Assembly (NCBI RefSeq): GCF_016545825.1
Contig: NC_052620.1
Span: 2,356,001-2,420,000, forward strand
DNA: 64,000 nucleotides
DNA from: Eucalyptus grandis
Taxonomy: Eukaryota > Streptophyta > Magnoliopsida > Myrtales > Myrtaceae
Direction: 5' to 3'
The notes below the pieces were generated by a model that was not told the origin of the DNA, searched no databases, and saw nothing but the letters and a program-made list of their open reading frames with translations. Below, one piece after another: positions 47,754 to 59,014 of the stretch; positions within the stretch are counted from its first letter, which is position 1; the number at the start of each line of letters is the position of its first letter. The position numbers and the translations under genes were made by a program.

Positions 47754-49087
47754 TTTGGGTTTGCTGATTTCATTATGTAAATAGCAACACTCTGCTTATT
47801 ATGAAGAGATGAAGCGAATATGCAGGGACAGTTTAACCAGAGAGCAAGTTATGGAGGATATATTTGAATCCGAAGGGTGTTCTATTACATATATACAAAT
47901 TTTGGATGAGGAAGAGGCAGAAATGAAATAGGTGGTGAGAATTGGAAGCCAACTCATTTAATTGAAAGAGCATTTTCCATAAGGAACATTTTTGTCATGT
48001 AAATCTTTGGGATACTCCAATTAGAATGTGTCTAAGGAAATAGCATAAAATCAGGGTTGGGGTCATGCATAAAAAATAAGGGAGGACATTCAAGGAAGTA
48101 TGTTGGATTTGTGGTTCTTACAATGATATGATACTATGGAAAGTACAAAAATGTGCTGCAATTAGCTGACTTTTCATATGGAGAAGATTTGTTGTTGGTT
48201 CTTGCTTAGATAAAATCTTTCCAGTTTCTTCATGGGGCTTCTCTGTTGTTTTTATCTTTTTATGTGTCTAACCATGCCTAAGATCTTTAGTGTCTCTCGA
48301 TCTTTTACTCCGATTCCATTATAATTCATTTGGAGTTTTTTCATTCTAAACAGCCTGTAGACGATATTGAGGAAGGAGCTATGCTGAATGGAGAAGGTTT
48401 ACCACAGCACAGCCTAGTGCAGCTCATTATGCCCTTGCATCTCTTGAAAAGGCTGGTCGAGAAAATTTTATGATTACCCAAAATGTTGACAGGTAACTGG
48501 CTGTGGAAATTTTGTGACATTTTCAGAAATTGGAGGATGAAGTTGGATATTAATAATTCTTCTGAACTTATTTCAGATTGCACCATCGCGCTGGTAGCAA
48601 TCCACTGGAAATATGTGGTATACTGTAATATGTAAAGATTGTGGATTTCCTTTTTGCCGGAATTTGTTCCAAGAAGAGGTGAAGGCTCTCTACCCAAAGA
48701 TGCACTCTTAGAACTTACTTTTTTCTAGTGCTATTCCATTTTCTTCCTTTCTGCTGAATTCAATCCCAGAACATTCATAAGGTTCCACCATGATTTCTCT
48801 TTCCTTTTTATGCAGTATGTTTGCAAGGAGGATCATGGATGACATATGCGAAAATTGTAGTTTACTTGATAATTCGAATGGTCGGTAACTGACCTGAGGT
48901 GATAGTTTTGCTGTAGACTGTAGTGGACAGCTGCAATAGAAGGTTTGTATTATGGAAACCCTGGCTCAGACACGAACTTTGGTATGAAGCAGAGGCCTGT
49001 TGGTGACGTTGAGAGAGATGCGAAATTCTGGAAGGAGGATTCTACAATCCCTACTTGCCAAAAATGTGGTGGGGTGCTTAAAACCGA

Positions 49088-49590
49088 TGTAAGGATCTTT
49101 CATCTACATTTTACATTTCTCTTTTGTAGCATTTCTGAGGTAATTAGCTCCTTCATGTTTAATTGAAGATCAAATTTGTCTTCTTACTTACGTCTATACT
49201 ATTTGAAAAATGAAACTGACGATCTATCACCGTGGTCCAGGTATCTTTACAAAAGCAAATTCATATGCTCCTTCCCCCTTTTCTTGAAAAAATGCTCCTG
49301 GGGTCATATCTATGTATGGAAGGATTTAATATGGAATAGCATTGGTCTTTCGATATTTCTCCTCATTTCTTGTCCCTATGTAGGTTTAACTCCTTCACTA
49401 AGGTTTACTTTGCACTACCAAAAACAAAAGGAAAATAGATTTTAAATGTGCTTGTATTGCTAAATTCGGGATGATGTACTGGCATAAGATGTGAGGATGG
49501 ACCTCTTCTCTTGTTTCAAAGCAGGAGTTAACAGAGAAGTGGAGCGTCCATGGCATCTCGGAGCTATCAGTGTGCTATGGTAGGAAGAAT
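49088..49590. other. Sequence after sirtuin C, no recognised gene
   Basis: Sequence continuing from a sirtuin donor-like GATGTAAGGATC at 49085. Short open frames (49176-49445) are not recognisable and probably represent intron sequence of the lost sirtuin 3' half. Confidence 0.4.
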
Positions 49591-50175
49591 ATTATCTATG
49601 AGAGAGGCCCAGCCCAAGCCCAAGTATGCCGCTGTCGGGTCATGGGCACGCCCAGTATGGCCAATTGTTTCTGTTGGGTCCGGCCTGGCATGGCCCGATT
49701 GCTGGTCCTAAGTTTTGATGATGGAAAATTATCCTGGCTCTCAATTGTACTGAGGAGAGCCTAGTTATCTTTTTTCGCTCGGTTTCTTTTTCTTGTCTTT
49801 TCTCTTTTTGGGTTTTATTGACACAAACGTTTAGTAATTGGGGTGGAGATTTTGTTGATACTAAACATAAGCAAGGACTAATTTAATCTTGGGACAGAAG
49901 CTATATACACTGTACTAGGCATATTCTTAAGGCAAAGTTTTCTTCTCAATCCATTTACAACTCCTTGTTCCAATGAAGTCCCATTTCAAGCTAATCCAAA
50001 TATTTAATCTCTTTTAGCTTTGCCATTTGCATAATTTCGGTTTACTTGCTATATTAAAGCCTTTACTATCGTGCGTTACGTTGTCCTGATACTGTAATAA
50101 AATCTCATGGTGTTGCTTGCTTCATAATCTCTTAAACGATGTAAGACAATTTACATGCAACTTGTTTGAAAAATT
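49590..50175. repeat. Interspersed repeat R2, copy following unit C
   Basis: R2 module: GGCCCAGCCCAAGCCCAAG, GGCCCGATTGCTGGTCCTAA, then CATAAGCAAGGACTAATTTA, TATTCTTAAGGCAAAG and CTCTTAAACGATGTAAGACA. It has the same order as 53775-54360 and is uninterrupted here, so it shows the empty Harbinger insertion site. Confidence 0.65.
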
Positions 50176-50189
50176 CAAGGATTATTGTG

Positions 50190-50350
50190 ACATAAAATTA
50201 TCAAAAAAATCTTAAATTTATTATAATTATGTTAATTTAGTCATAAACTTTTTTTTTCAATTGAATTATAAAATTTGTACATGTCAATTCAATCCATTTA
50301 ATATTTATGTTAATTCAGTCCATTTAGTAAATTTTAGCCCACGGTGACTA
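50190..50350. mobile_element. Half of a fold-back MITE
   Basis: AAAATTATCAAAAAAATCTT and the following AT-rich text match the left arm of the elements at 41486 and 54370. No inverse arm follows, so it is a fragment. Confidence 0.5.
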
Positions 50351-50561
50351 TTCCATGAGGCGATTATTTACTATTTCTTAACAAAAGGCCGTCTTCTTTA
50401 TTTTCTCTCAGACCAAGTCTGCTCTTTCTTCTGAATTATCTCCTTCTCTCGGAGAAAGTTGTTTCTTGTCAACTCCTTTCTTCGCCGTATCTCCGCAGAA
50501 CCATCGCAGCACCGAGCAACCCCCTCCTCTTCGCATCGGTCGCCCGCCCGCCATTCCTTCA

Positions 50562-50677
50562 TATAAATATGCTATCAAATCTCAGAGCAATCCACTCCCA
50601 TTCAGACATTTTCACAAACACGCCCAGGGCCAGACCTTCTAGCTCGAAGCAGAGACTGAAAGACTCGAGCGCTCTCC
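50562..50677 (+). promoter_or_regulatory. TATA box and leader of SAG101 copy D
   Basis: TATAAATA at 50562-50569, then the CATTCAGACATTTTCACAAA leader and GACTCGAGCGCTCTCC just before the ATG at 50678. ATCTCCGCAGAACCATCGCA (50490) upstream is shared with copies C and E. Confidence 0.6.
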
Positions 50678-51360
50678 ATGGAGGCCGCGTCGTCAAGGCG
50701 CGTGACGCACCCAACTCTCCACTGCCCTTTTATTGCCGAATGCCGAAGTGCCTCCCCTCTCTCACCCACTTGCGTTTAGTGATGCAGGTTCGAGAGCGGC
50801 GAAATGCTGGCGACTTTCCTGGCGTCGGCGCCCTTCTTGGGGGCTCGTGGATGGTGTGCAGCTTAGCGAATTCCGCCACCTCGAGGAGCTTCGTGGAGGA
50901 CCGAGGCGGCGAGGTTGGGTACCTGGCGTTCTCGGGCATCCAGATTATCGACGGGTCCGAGCCAAGCTACAGGACCCTGATGGCGCTGGGCGAGTGTGGA
51001 TGCGAGCATCTGTTCTCGCCGTTGAGGTGCGACAGCGGTGGCGAGGGGACGGTCAAAGTGGACGCCGGATTCCTCCGTCTCTTCCTGGAATTTTACCAGC
51101 GACAGGATTTCCAAAGCCAGGTACACAGACATTTTTGCCTTGTTTGACTTCGACTTAGAAACTGTCTTTACGTGACTTTTTGTTCTTTTCCTGGTAATTG
51201 CGTTGCATCTTCATCAGTCGAACATCATCAACTTCCACGAGATTACGGTTTAGCTTCCAGTCACCCTACTGATAACTCGATCGGCCTATGGACTTTGCAT
51301 ATCTTATGATCCATAATCTGGATTTTAAATTTAACTTTTTCATCTACCAATCTTACTGAT
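50678..51360 (+). pseudogene. SAG101: SAG101-like copy D, 5' fragment
   Basis: Exon 1 50678-50697 keeps ATG (M-E-A-A-S-S), but its donor has changed from GTGCGT to GCGCGT. A GC donor after AG can work weakly. Exon 2 50788-51120 begins FESGEMLATFLASAPFL, then loses one base (TTCTTGGGGGCTCG) and hits TAG at about 50864. In the other frame the family text resumes (NSATSRSFVEDRGGEVGYLA). Intron 2 starts GTACAC at 51121 and matches the family to about 51350, where the copy ends. Exons 3-4 and the sirtuin are absent. The copy is dead. Confidence 0.85.
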
Positions 51361-51780
51361 CTTAGGACGTTGAGATATATAGTTCTGGGGCCGCAAATTG
51401 TGTGATGGCTTGTGCGCGGGTTGGTGATGACAACAGGGCCGCGATGACGGACGGACGGTGGCTGGACGGAGAGTTTTTAGGTGTGGAAACTAGAAAAAGG
51501 GATAAAGAAAGAAAAGACGAGGTAAAACTAAAAAAGAGGAGCAAAGAAAATCTCATGACATATGATCATCCTTTCTTACTATTATCAAGTTCAAAAATTA
51601 TAGATCAAAACGAACTTGAAACATTTCAAGTTCATGCTTGAATCAGAGATCAAAAATCCAAGTGAACTTAGGCAACCATCAACATGCAGATACTTACATC
51701 ACTTATAGAGATGAGAAAGAAAAGAGATAATATCTCAAGCCATATTTATTTTATGATACATTCAACTGGTACACGACATA
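51361..51780. other. Unassigned sequence after copy D
   Basis: Includes a GC-rich piece with frames on both strands (51362-51556 minus, 51402-51641 plus) and no recognised motif. It separates the truncated copy D from repeat R1. Confidence 0.35.
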
Positions 51781-54365
51781 GTATAATAAATACTATAATC
51801 TATAACATAATTAGATTTACTATGTATATAACAGATATTCCTCTTCTTTTCATTGATGCAAAGAAAATCTTTGCTTATATGCACAAGTGTAAAATGTATT
51901 CAGTTTTCTTGATATAATGGAAATAAGTAAAGAACTGTTGTTTTAATTATATGTAGAATATTAAAACTTTCGGTTTTCTTGATTTAAAAGTAACAAAGTA
52001 ATAATTGCTTTTCAAAAAACTTCGGTCCTCAATAATCAACTTTTCATATAGGCAATCATCACGTGCAAAATAAACATCCACGACCCAATTTGAATCTTCT
52101 ATCTAGGTGTCTTAGAGAGAAACCGCATAGAGTAGATCTTTAATTGCCATTGCTAGTCATATCTTCTGAATTGGTTGTTCGTTTCATAAGATCTCAAGAA
52201 CAAAACGTGTAGTTTCGATGTAAAATTTTCTACTCTTTCATTAATCTAATGAAATGAATTGAGGATTATGATATTTCAAACCGATATATTTGTGCCCTAT
52301 TTATTCCAAAAAAAAATTCAAACTGCTTAATTTGTGCCACATTCAGTCAAAAATTAATATCCATTCATAAAAAAGTCGAAATTGGTTAATTCATGCAACA
52401 TTCATCCAGTTTGAGATCTTTTGCGATACGAAAATTAGTTTGGACTAGGTGTAATATGAATGTACCGTTCTCAAATATTTGGTCCCCATGAATCATATGT
52501 AGAATATCAATTCTTTTTTTTTTTTGGTGAAAGGTAAGAATGAATGTTAGTATTGTTAATTTAAAAAACAAATAATTAACTGTTTTTCAGCATGTCTCAA
52601 AACCTGGCCATCATATAATAAATCGGTCTCTTGCAGAGGTGGCAAAATGGCTTGGGAGAGATTGGGTCGACTAAAATTTGACATATAGGTGGAAATGGGT
52701 TTAATAAACGAAAAATCAAGTATTTACGGGTTTTAGTGGGTTCGGAAAGAAACCCACTTTCAAGACATTTAATGAAAGTACAATGCTAAGATTCTTTATT
52801 CTAGACCAAATTTTTGTGATGTCAAGCCGACAATAGTGGAATTTTTCTAGGGAATGGGTAATTTCGTAGAAACTGTTGGTTAGGAAAACAAAATTGATGC
52901 TATAATATTCTACAAACTATGGATTGAAAATCCAAAAATAGGTTGGCCAAAAGTATCGATGGCTTAAAGCGCAAGTAGTGCAAGTAGGGAGGTTTAATTT
53001 GTTCGATACTAGACATAAAGAACGTCTAATCAATCTAACAACTCATGGTTTTGCAGAGTTATATATATATCAACTTCCACAATAGTGTCGGGAACTCACA
53101 CTAGCTAAAATTATATATTTGAAAAAGGAATTTATTTATAGGCACATTCCCTCTTCCCATCCCGTAACCCAATCCAAAACCTGTTCACGTAGATGTCCTT
53201 GTTCATCAACGCAGCGCTCACCCGCATCTTCATATTGTTTGAGTGCCACGTGAAGTCCTAGCCCATGACTTGACCCGAGCACCCAACTCCCTCACTGACT
53301 CAATGAGCCGGTCCACCAAGTTGCTCACTCTTCAAAAGCAACAATTTAAGGAGAAAGATCATTAAGAATTGGAGCCCCCAAACTGGGTTGATTATGTTAG
53401 GTCCAAATCGGTATACCTTGCTAATTTTTGTATTGTGTGATTGGGTCAATTTGGATCAAAATATTTTTAACCCGACCCACTTATTTGACGGGCTAGTTTC
53501 TTGCAAATCAGCTCCACAAACCAATCTGCATCTTAAATTCATGTGTCTCAAAGAGAAATCTCTACATAGATTGGGAGCTTGGGTCTCGATCCATTAGATC
53601 TTGGGAACAAAGTGCGTAGCTTAGATGAAAAATTCTCTACTCTCTCTTTATAAGAAAACGAGCCGCGGATTCGCAATAATGACTACAAATGACATTGAGT
53701 CCAGAGAAAGATGAGAAATGCCACAGCCACCTCCAGTAGTTCGTCAATAAGGTACTAGTCAAATCTCTTGAGAGAATTAGGCCCGGCCCAGGCCCAGGTT
53801 GGCCTCCGTCCGGTCACGGCCATGGGATGGAGACATGGGACCGTGCCTAGCATGGCCGATTATTTCTCCTGGGCTGGGCCCAGCATGGCCCGATTGCTGG
53901 TCCTAAGTTTTGGTGACGGAAAAGTACTTATCATCGCCCTCAATTATATAGAGAAGATTAAATTTTCTATTTTGGACCCCCAAAAAATATATATATATCT
54001 TTTCTGTTCGCTTTTTTTTTCCCCCCTTTTTTGCGTAAGCAGGGACTAATTTAATCTTGCGACAAAAGCTATGTACGCTAACTACGCATCTTCTTAGACA
54101 AAGTTATCTTATTGATCCTTTTACAGCTCATTGTTTCAATGAATCTCATTGCGAGCTAGTCCGATTATTTAATTTCTTTCGGCGTCGCCATCTTCATAAT
54201 TTCACATTATCAAACTTGCTATACCAAATCATTTACTATTAGTATCACGTTGTCGTGATACTGTAATGAAATCTCATAGTGTCGCTTGCTTCAAAATCTC
54301 TTAAATGATACAAGGCAATTTACATACAACTTGTTCAAAATTCAAGGATCGTTGTGATATAAAAT
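51780..54365. repeat. Interspersed repeat R1 plus R2, longest continuous copy
   Basis: The most complete version of the unclassified repeat (about 2.6 kb). It has the R1 left part (51780-52810), R1 right part (52811-53765), GC-rich R2 (53775-53960) and tail (GCGTAAGCAGGGACTAATTT, 54035, to about 54365). Parts occur at 1630-2697 with 7233-7958, 15905-17990, 18680-19740, 35096-35460 and 49590-50175. I find no terminal repeats or protein, so it may be a decayed non-autonomous retroelement or a duplicated non-coding block. Confidence 0.6.
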
Positions 54366-54369
54366 AAAG

Positions 54370-54882
54370 GGTGCGAAAATTACTAAAAAAGTACTTAACT
54401 TATTATAATTGTATTAATACAGTCGTAAACATTTTTCTTTTTATCAATTAAGTCCTAAACATTTTACATCTGTGTCAATTAAGTTTATTCGACCAATTTT
54501 AGCTGGCAACATTGACATTAATGTTAGCAATTTTATATGGTACAATTGGTACTAACGTGAATAAAATTTAATAATATTTTTTCAAGTATTTTATTTTATT
54601 TTTCTCTTTTTCTTTTCCTTCTCTCCTTACTAGAGGAAAAAGGAAGGGAAGGAGAGAAAAAAAAAAAAAAAAAAAAAAAGAGGAAAAAAAATAATAATTT
54701 TTTGAAAAAGATTAAAATATTATTAAAATTATTCACATCAGTGTTAATCACTTGAAATTGACTGAATAGATTGAATTAGTGTAAATAAAAATGTTTAAGA
54801 CTCAATTCACACAAAAAAATATTTAAGATTAAATTGATATAATTGTAATATATTTAAGACTTTTTTTGATAATTTTCCTATT
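54370..54882. mobile_element. Fold-back MITE (MULE-like family)
   Basis: The left arm AAAATTACTAAAAAAGTACTT...CAATTAAGTCCTAAACATTT and the inverse right arm (AATGTTTAAGACTCAATTC...TTAAGACTTTTTTTGATAATTTTC) surround a purine/pyrimidine-mirror centre (TTCCTTCTCTCC / GGAAGGGAAGGAG) and an A tract of about 22. It resembles the ends of the MULE at 2698. No gene; borders are approximate. Confidence 0.65.
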
Positions 54883-54884
54883 GG

Positions 54885-55167
54885 TAAGGCCTTGTTAAAG
54901 AGCAAATTCGAAGCATTTATATGTACAAGCACAACAATTAAGAAAACCTTTTTAATTTTATTTTGTTCGCCATTATACGTGTCCCAAATGGGGCCTTTGA
55001 ATTGGGTAGGCACTCTTCTCTCTTTCCTTTCTCCTTTCTCTCTTCCCTTCACTCCCCTGCACAGCACACCGTCTCTTCGGCGCCCCCTCTCTCTCCCATC
55101 AAGCCCTTGTCCAACCAACAAACCACCGTGCTGCCCCTACTCGACTCCAGCGCTAACTCATTTTAAG
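54885..55167 (+). other. Relic of SAG101 upstream flank
   Basis: CTTGTTAAAGAGCAAATTCG at 54892 matches 18302 (CTTGTTAAAGAGCGAATTC), part of the promoter-only relic. The following C/T-rich piece (55010-55150) has short frames with no recognised product. It ends at the copia 5' LTR. Confidence 0.35.
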
Positions 55168-55297
55168 TGTTAAATTATGTCTCGAGTTTGAGCATTTACA
55201 TAACGCGATTTGTTAGACTCTTGAAGCTGCACAAAAAAATTAAATAATAAAATAAAATAAAATAAAGATGAAAAAAAATGTGAAGGTTCTTTCTATT

Positions 55298-58270
55298 TGT
55301 CACGCCCGAACCTCGAACGCGCCAACATCCCACCATGGTCATGCAAATGTGACATTCCCAGGTAATGTCACCGACCACATTCTTTTTTTTTTTTTTTTAT
55401 GCGCAAGCGAAACGTATTATAAAACCCCCGACAATGAAATACATGATAGAAAAGTAGGAAGCAAATTCACAACCAATCACTTACATAGACCAACGGAGTT
55501 ACAAACGAAGGCCTATAACCAAAAGTCTACAAAAAACCGGCTCTTAAAAATGAACTGTCCTACGACCTACAAGTCGGACACGTTCTCCAATCCTCCTGAC
55601 TTCACCTCTGCAACTCTTCAAGGTCAACCAAAGCTATCTAGCCGCTCCGTCCACTAGGGACCTGAAATTGTAATCCCCAAATTGGAATGAGATAATGTCT
55701 CAGCAAGTTTAACCCCCTAAACCCCTATTAGAAAGAAAATACGCCCAAGGGTGGCCTAGCTACATCACACAGAGAACTTATCTCGCCTCGGTTCCTTCCT
55801 GCAGGTTAGCACAATTCATATAATTCAACCATGTGCAATTATGATAACCAAACAACTGTGGCACAATCACATTATCATAACAATTCAACCACTTATCGTC
55901 TTAGTGATCAATCGACTCGGCCGATTACATGTCATTCTAGCAAATTAATCACTGCCTCCAATCACAACCCTATAGGAAGGTTTAACAACCAGTGGCAATC
56001 ACGGCCCCACTCAGCACACAATTTAAATTAGTGGCATCATGGCCCCACTCGGCACAACCTTTAAAAGGTGGTAGATCCCGGCCCGATGGGCACGACCTCT
56101 AATAGGTGGTCAATCACGGCCCCACTGGGCGCAACCTTTAATAGGTGGCCAATCACAATCGTTCTTCCATCAAATTCGACACTTGGGATTTTATAAAAAG
56201 AATCCCTATTTATCGCAATCACACTCAATTTGCCACAATCGATCATCAAATTCAAATTATAAATATACAGCAGCGGTCGGCACAAAATTCTGAGCAATCG
56301 GGGTCAAAAATAATTTTTCCATTTTTTTTATATTTTTAATAATTTCGGAATATAATATTATATTATAAATTCCAGAATTTCGAAATAATTAAATAATTCA
56401 AAATTAAAATCCTATTATGTCCCATCAAGGTTCATTATTAAATAAACTCTCTTAGCCTTTAATTAAACATGCTTTAAATTAAACAAACATCTTAATCTAA
56501 ATCACAATTAAATAAACTAAACTAACCACCTAAGCTTACTTAACTTAGATTAAGCACACTTAGGGCATCATTAACCGTCTAATCAAGATTTAGTGAGCTA
56601 AACTCACCGGATTAGCGAACCGAGCGGACCAAAACGATAAGGACGACGAGGGGATCGACTTTCTCCAAAGCGGGCCAAGCATCCGGGGTCGGGAAGTTGG
56701 CCAAATTGGGACAAAACCGAGCTGAGAAACCCACTTTTTCCAGCTGCTGGTTAAGGCCGAGAAGGGGCGGATCCGGGCTTGATCGAGCAAAGGAACGGCG
56801 GAGGAGAGGGGCGGCAGCTCGGGCGGAGCTCCAACGAGGCTGACGGTGGCTGGAGGCAGTCGGGCGGCAGTCTATGCTAGCCGAACAAGACTGGGCAGAG
56901 GCGGCAGCTCAACTAGACGAGGTGGACGGCGTTCGAGCAAGCGAGAGGGAGACGGACAACAGCATGGCGGCAAGGCGACGCAGGGCGAGGATGGCGTGCG
57001 GTGGCGACAAATGGCGACAGGCGGAGTTGCTGGCTTCAAACGGTCTTCGGCTTGCTAGTGTGCGAACGAAGTAGGGACAACGGCGGCGAGAGGCGGAGAC
57101 GCGCGAGCGGCATGGGGCAGATGCACGGCGGCGGCGGCGGTGGCGACAACAGCGTGCGAGCGGGTGTGGACGGCCGGCAACGAGCGGCCGAGCGAGCGGC
57201 GAAGGGACGTGTGGCGTGTGGTTGGCCTGGTCCGGTCGCACCCCCTCCTCCCCTCTTTCCCTCTCTCTCTTCCCAAGCTTGAAGATGATGTTGATAGGTG
57301 CCCTTTTTGAGATTAAATTTCCACCCTCCACTTGTCAATATCTCCTTCAATTTGCCCCAACCACCATGACATAAGGTGACATTACACTCCACTAACTCAA
57401 ATCCTCCACAACTATCTTCAATGGGTCCATTTTATTTTTCTGCCGGGGCATGAAACTTTGTACATTAATTTCTTTAATTCCATTCAATTCTCTTCCAATT
57501 GAATCAATTAAAGTCCATAAAATTAATCCAATGTCACCACACTTCAATTTACATATTCACTTGTCCATAGAACTAACTTAAATCCCAAAAGTGCGACCAA
57601 AGGTGGGCCTACTAATTTCTCAAGCCAAATTAGCCATTTTCTGATTTAATTGCTGAAAAACTCTAATTGCATGAAAAATCTTCCAAGATGAGTCAATGGT
57701 CCTAAAATGATTTGTGACACACCATGACTTCCAATTTATGAATTTAATCTCAATTTCACGGTTAATTTCACTTTGGCATGATACTAGCGCGTCTTGATCT
57801 ACTAGGTAACTTTTAGAAATTTTCACGCATTTGACTTGTGGTTGATCAAATCAAGCCACAATGTACATCTTTGACACATTGGCGACTTTCGGTTGTCGTG
57901 GTAATCTCAAGGTTTCGAATACGGACACAGGGTATCCAATCGACAGAAAGGTCGGTCCGGTGCCGATCGACAAGAATTGTGTGATCTGGTGGAATCACCC
58001 ACACTCGATCACATGCCTCTATCGAGTCGACCTATCTCTAGTTTCTAATCAATTTTTATTTGTGCCGTAATGACCATTGCAGATTAGCTCGGTCGAAAAG
58101 TCGCTTTCTGATCAAATTCTCAAGTCTGATGCATTAGAATCTCTTAACAGCTTCACCTGATAGACTAGTTTTCACATGAATGGTCGACTCAAGGAAATGA
58201 ACTATATGTGTGCCAACGAAATGCCCGTCTCAATTTATTGAAAATAGAATTGGAAAATTGGGATGTCACA
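55298..58270 (-). mobile_element. Solo gypsy LTR inserted in the copia 5' LTR
   Basis: Begins TGTCACGCCCGAACCTCG and ends GGGATGTCACA on the + strand (TG...CA on the minus strand), flanked by CTATT (55293-55297) and CTATC (58271-58275). The unbroken site TTCTATCTTCC is seen in the 3' LTR at 63182. Length 2973 bp. It has the same termini as the LTRs at 3189 and 23035. The GC-rich interior (56600-57290) has frames on both strands with no recognised product. Confidence 0.85.
55975..56165. repeat. Minisatellite of about 50 bp inside the solo LTR
   Basis: AATCACGGCCCCACT(G/C)(G/A)GC-CAACCTTTAATAGGTGG-type units repeat about four times. Compare the different repeat at 23820-24150 in the related LTR. 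Confidence 0.75.
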
Positions 58271-59014
58271 CTATCTTCCTTGTACATGCAATAGAAGAAG
58301 GCAAAAAGAAGATAAAGGTGGTGGGCCCAAAAGTTTTGGGCACACACAATATTCTGGATGGGGTTTTTTCTTTTGGCTAATGGATAAAACAGGAAACCTC
58401 TACACGTACACCTGAAGCCAAGCGTAGGTGGGCCCAGGTCAAAGTTTGACTTGGGCACACACATATAAAAGCAAAGACAATTTATAGGTCTTCTTTTCTT
58501 CGTCCGAAAGAAGTTTTCCGAAGCCCTACGTAAGAAGCCACGTTCACGCCGCACGTCCGCCGAAGAGGAGCTACATGAAAGAAAGAAAAGGAAGCTTGAG
58601 ATCTTTTCTTTTGGCGTATGACTTGAATGTGTGGTACTTTATACCGTGAGTTTATATTCAAGTGAGTTGTTTATTTATAAATACTTTGGGTTTGTGGTTA
58701 AATCTAGGTGTATAAAATACTTGAGCGTGTGAATGATTGTAAACTCTAATACTCAAATTTTAGTAGATTATTTGCTACTAGCTCTCCCTGTGGATGTAAG
58801 TACTGATACTCGAACCAAACCACGTAAATTTTTGGTGTCCTTATTTTTCTCGTTTATTTCTCTAGTGATTTCACGTTTACATAAATTGCAAGATCCTATC
58901 GTTTCCGCGTATTATTATATCCCAATAATTGGTATTAGAGCTTGTGATCAGATTTCTTGATTGTGATTTGGAGCTTTTGCTTGTCTGATTATTATTTGGA
59001 AATTCTGTTATTAT

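Larger units (their letters stand above)
46430..49087 (+). pseudogene. SRT2: SRT2-like sirtuin pseudogene C
   Basis: The fullest sirtuin remnant: NPEKAPPKFLRDKKMVPDSD with APSLKDTDCL (46437-46560); TKLVVLTGAGMSMEHSIPDY (46709-46777); SPNGAYSMGF (47646-47695); RY(stop)GRSYAEWRRF followed by QPSAAHYAL, SLEKAGRENFMITQNVDR (48355-48497); LHHRAGSNPLEI then a frameshift with CRNLFQEEVKAL and a stop (48578-48711); YYGNPGSDTNFGMKQRPVGD and FWKEDSTIPTCQKCGGVLKT (48941-49087), where CQKC would be half of the zinc site. The remaining C-terminal exons are absent. Sirtuins remove acyl groups from lysines using NAD; plant SRT2 is nuclear/mitochondrial. Non-functional here. Confidence 0.85.

Noticed and set aside
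56846..57392. Several overlapping Arg/Gly/Ala-rich frames on both strands
   Set aside because: High-GC block of a solo LTR where stops are rare by composition; no domain and no conservation seen.
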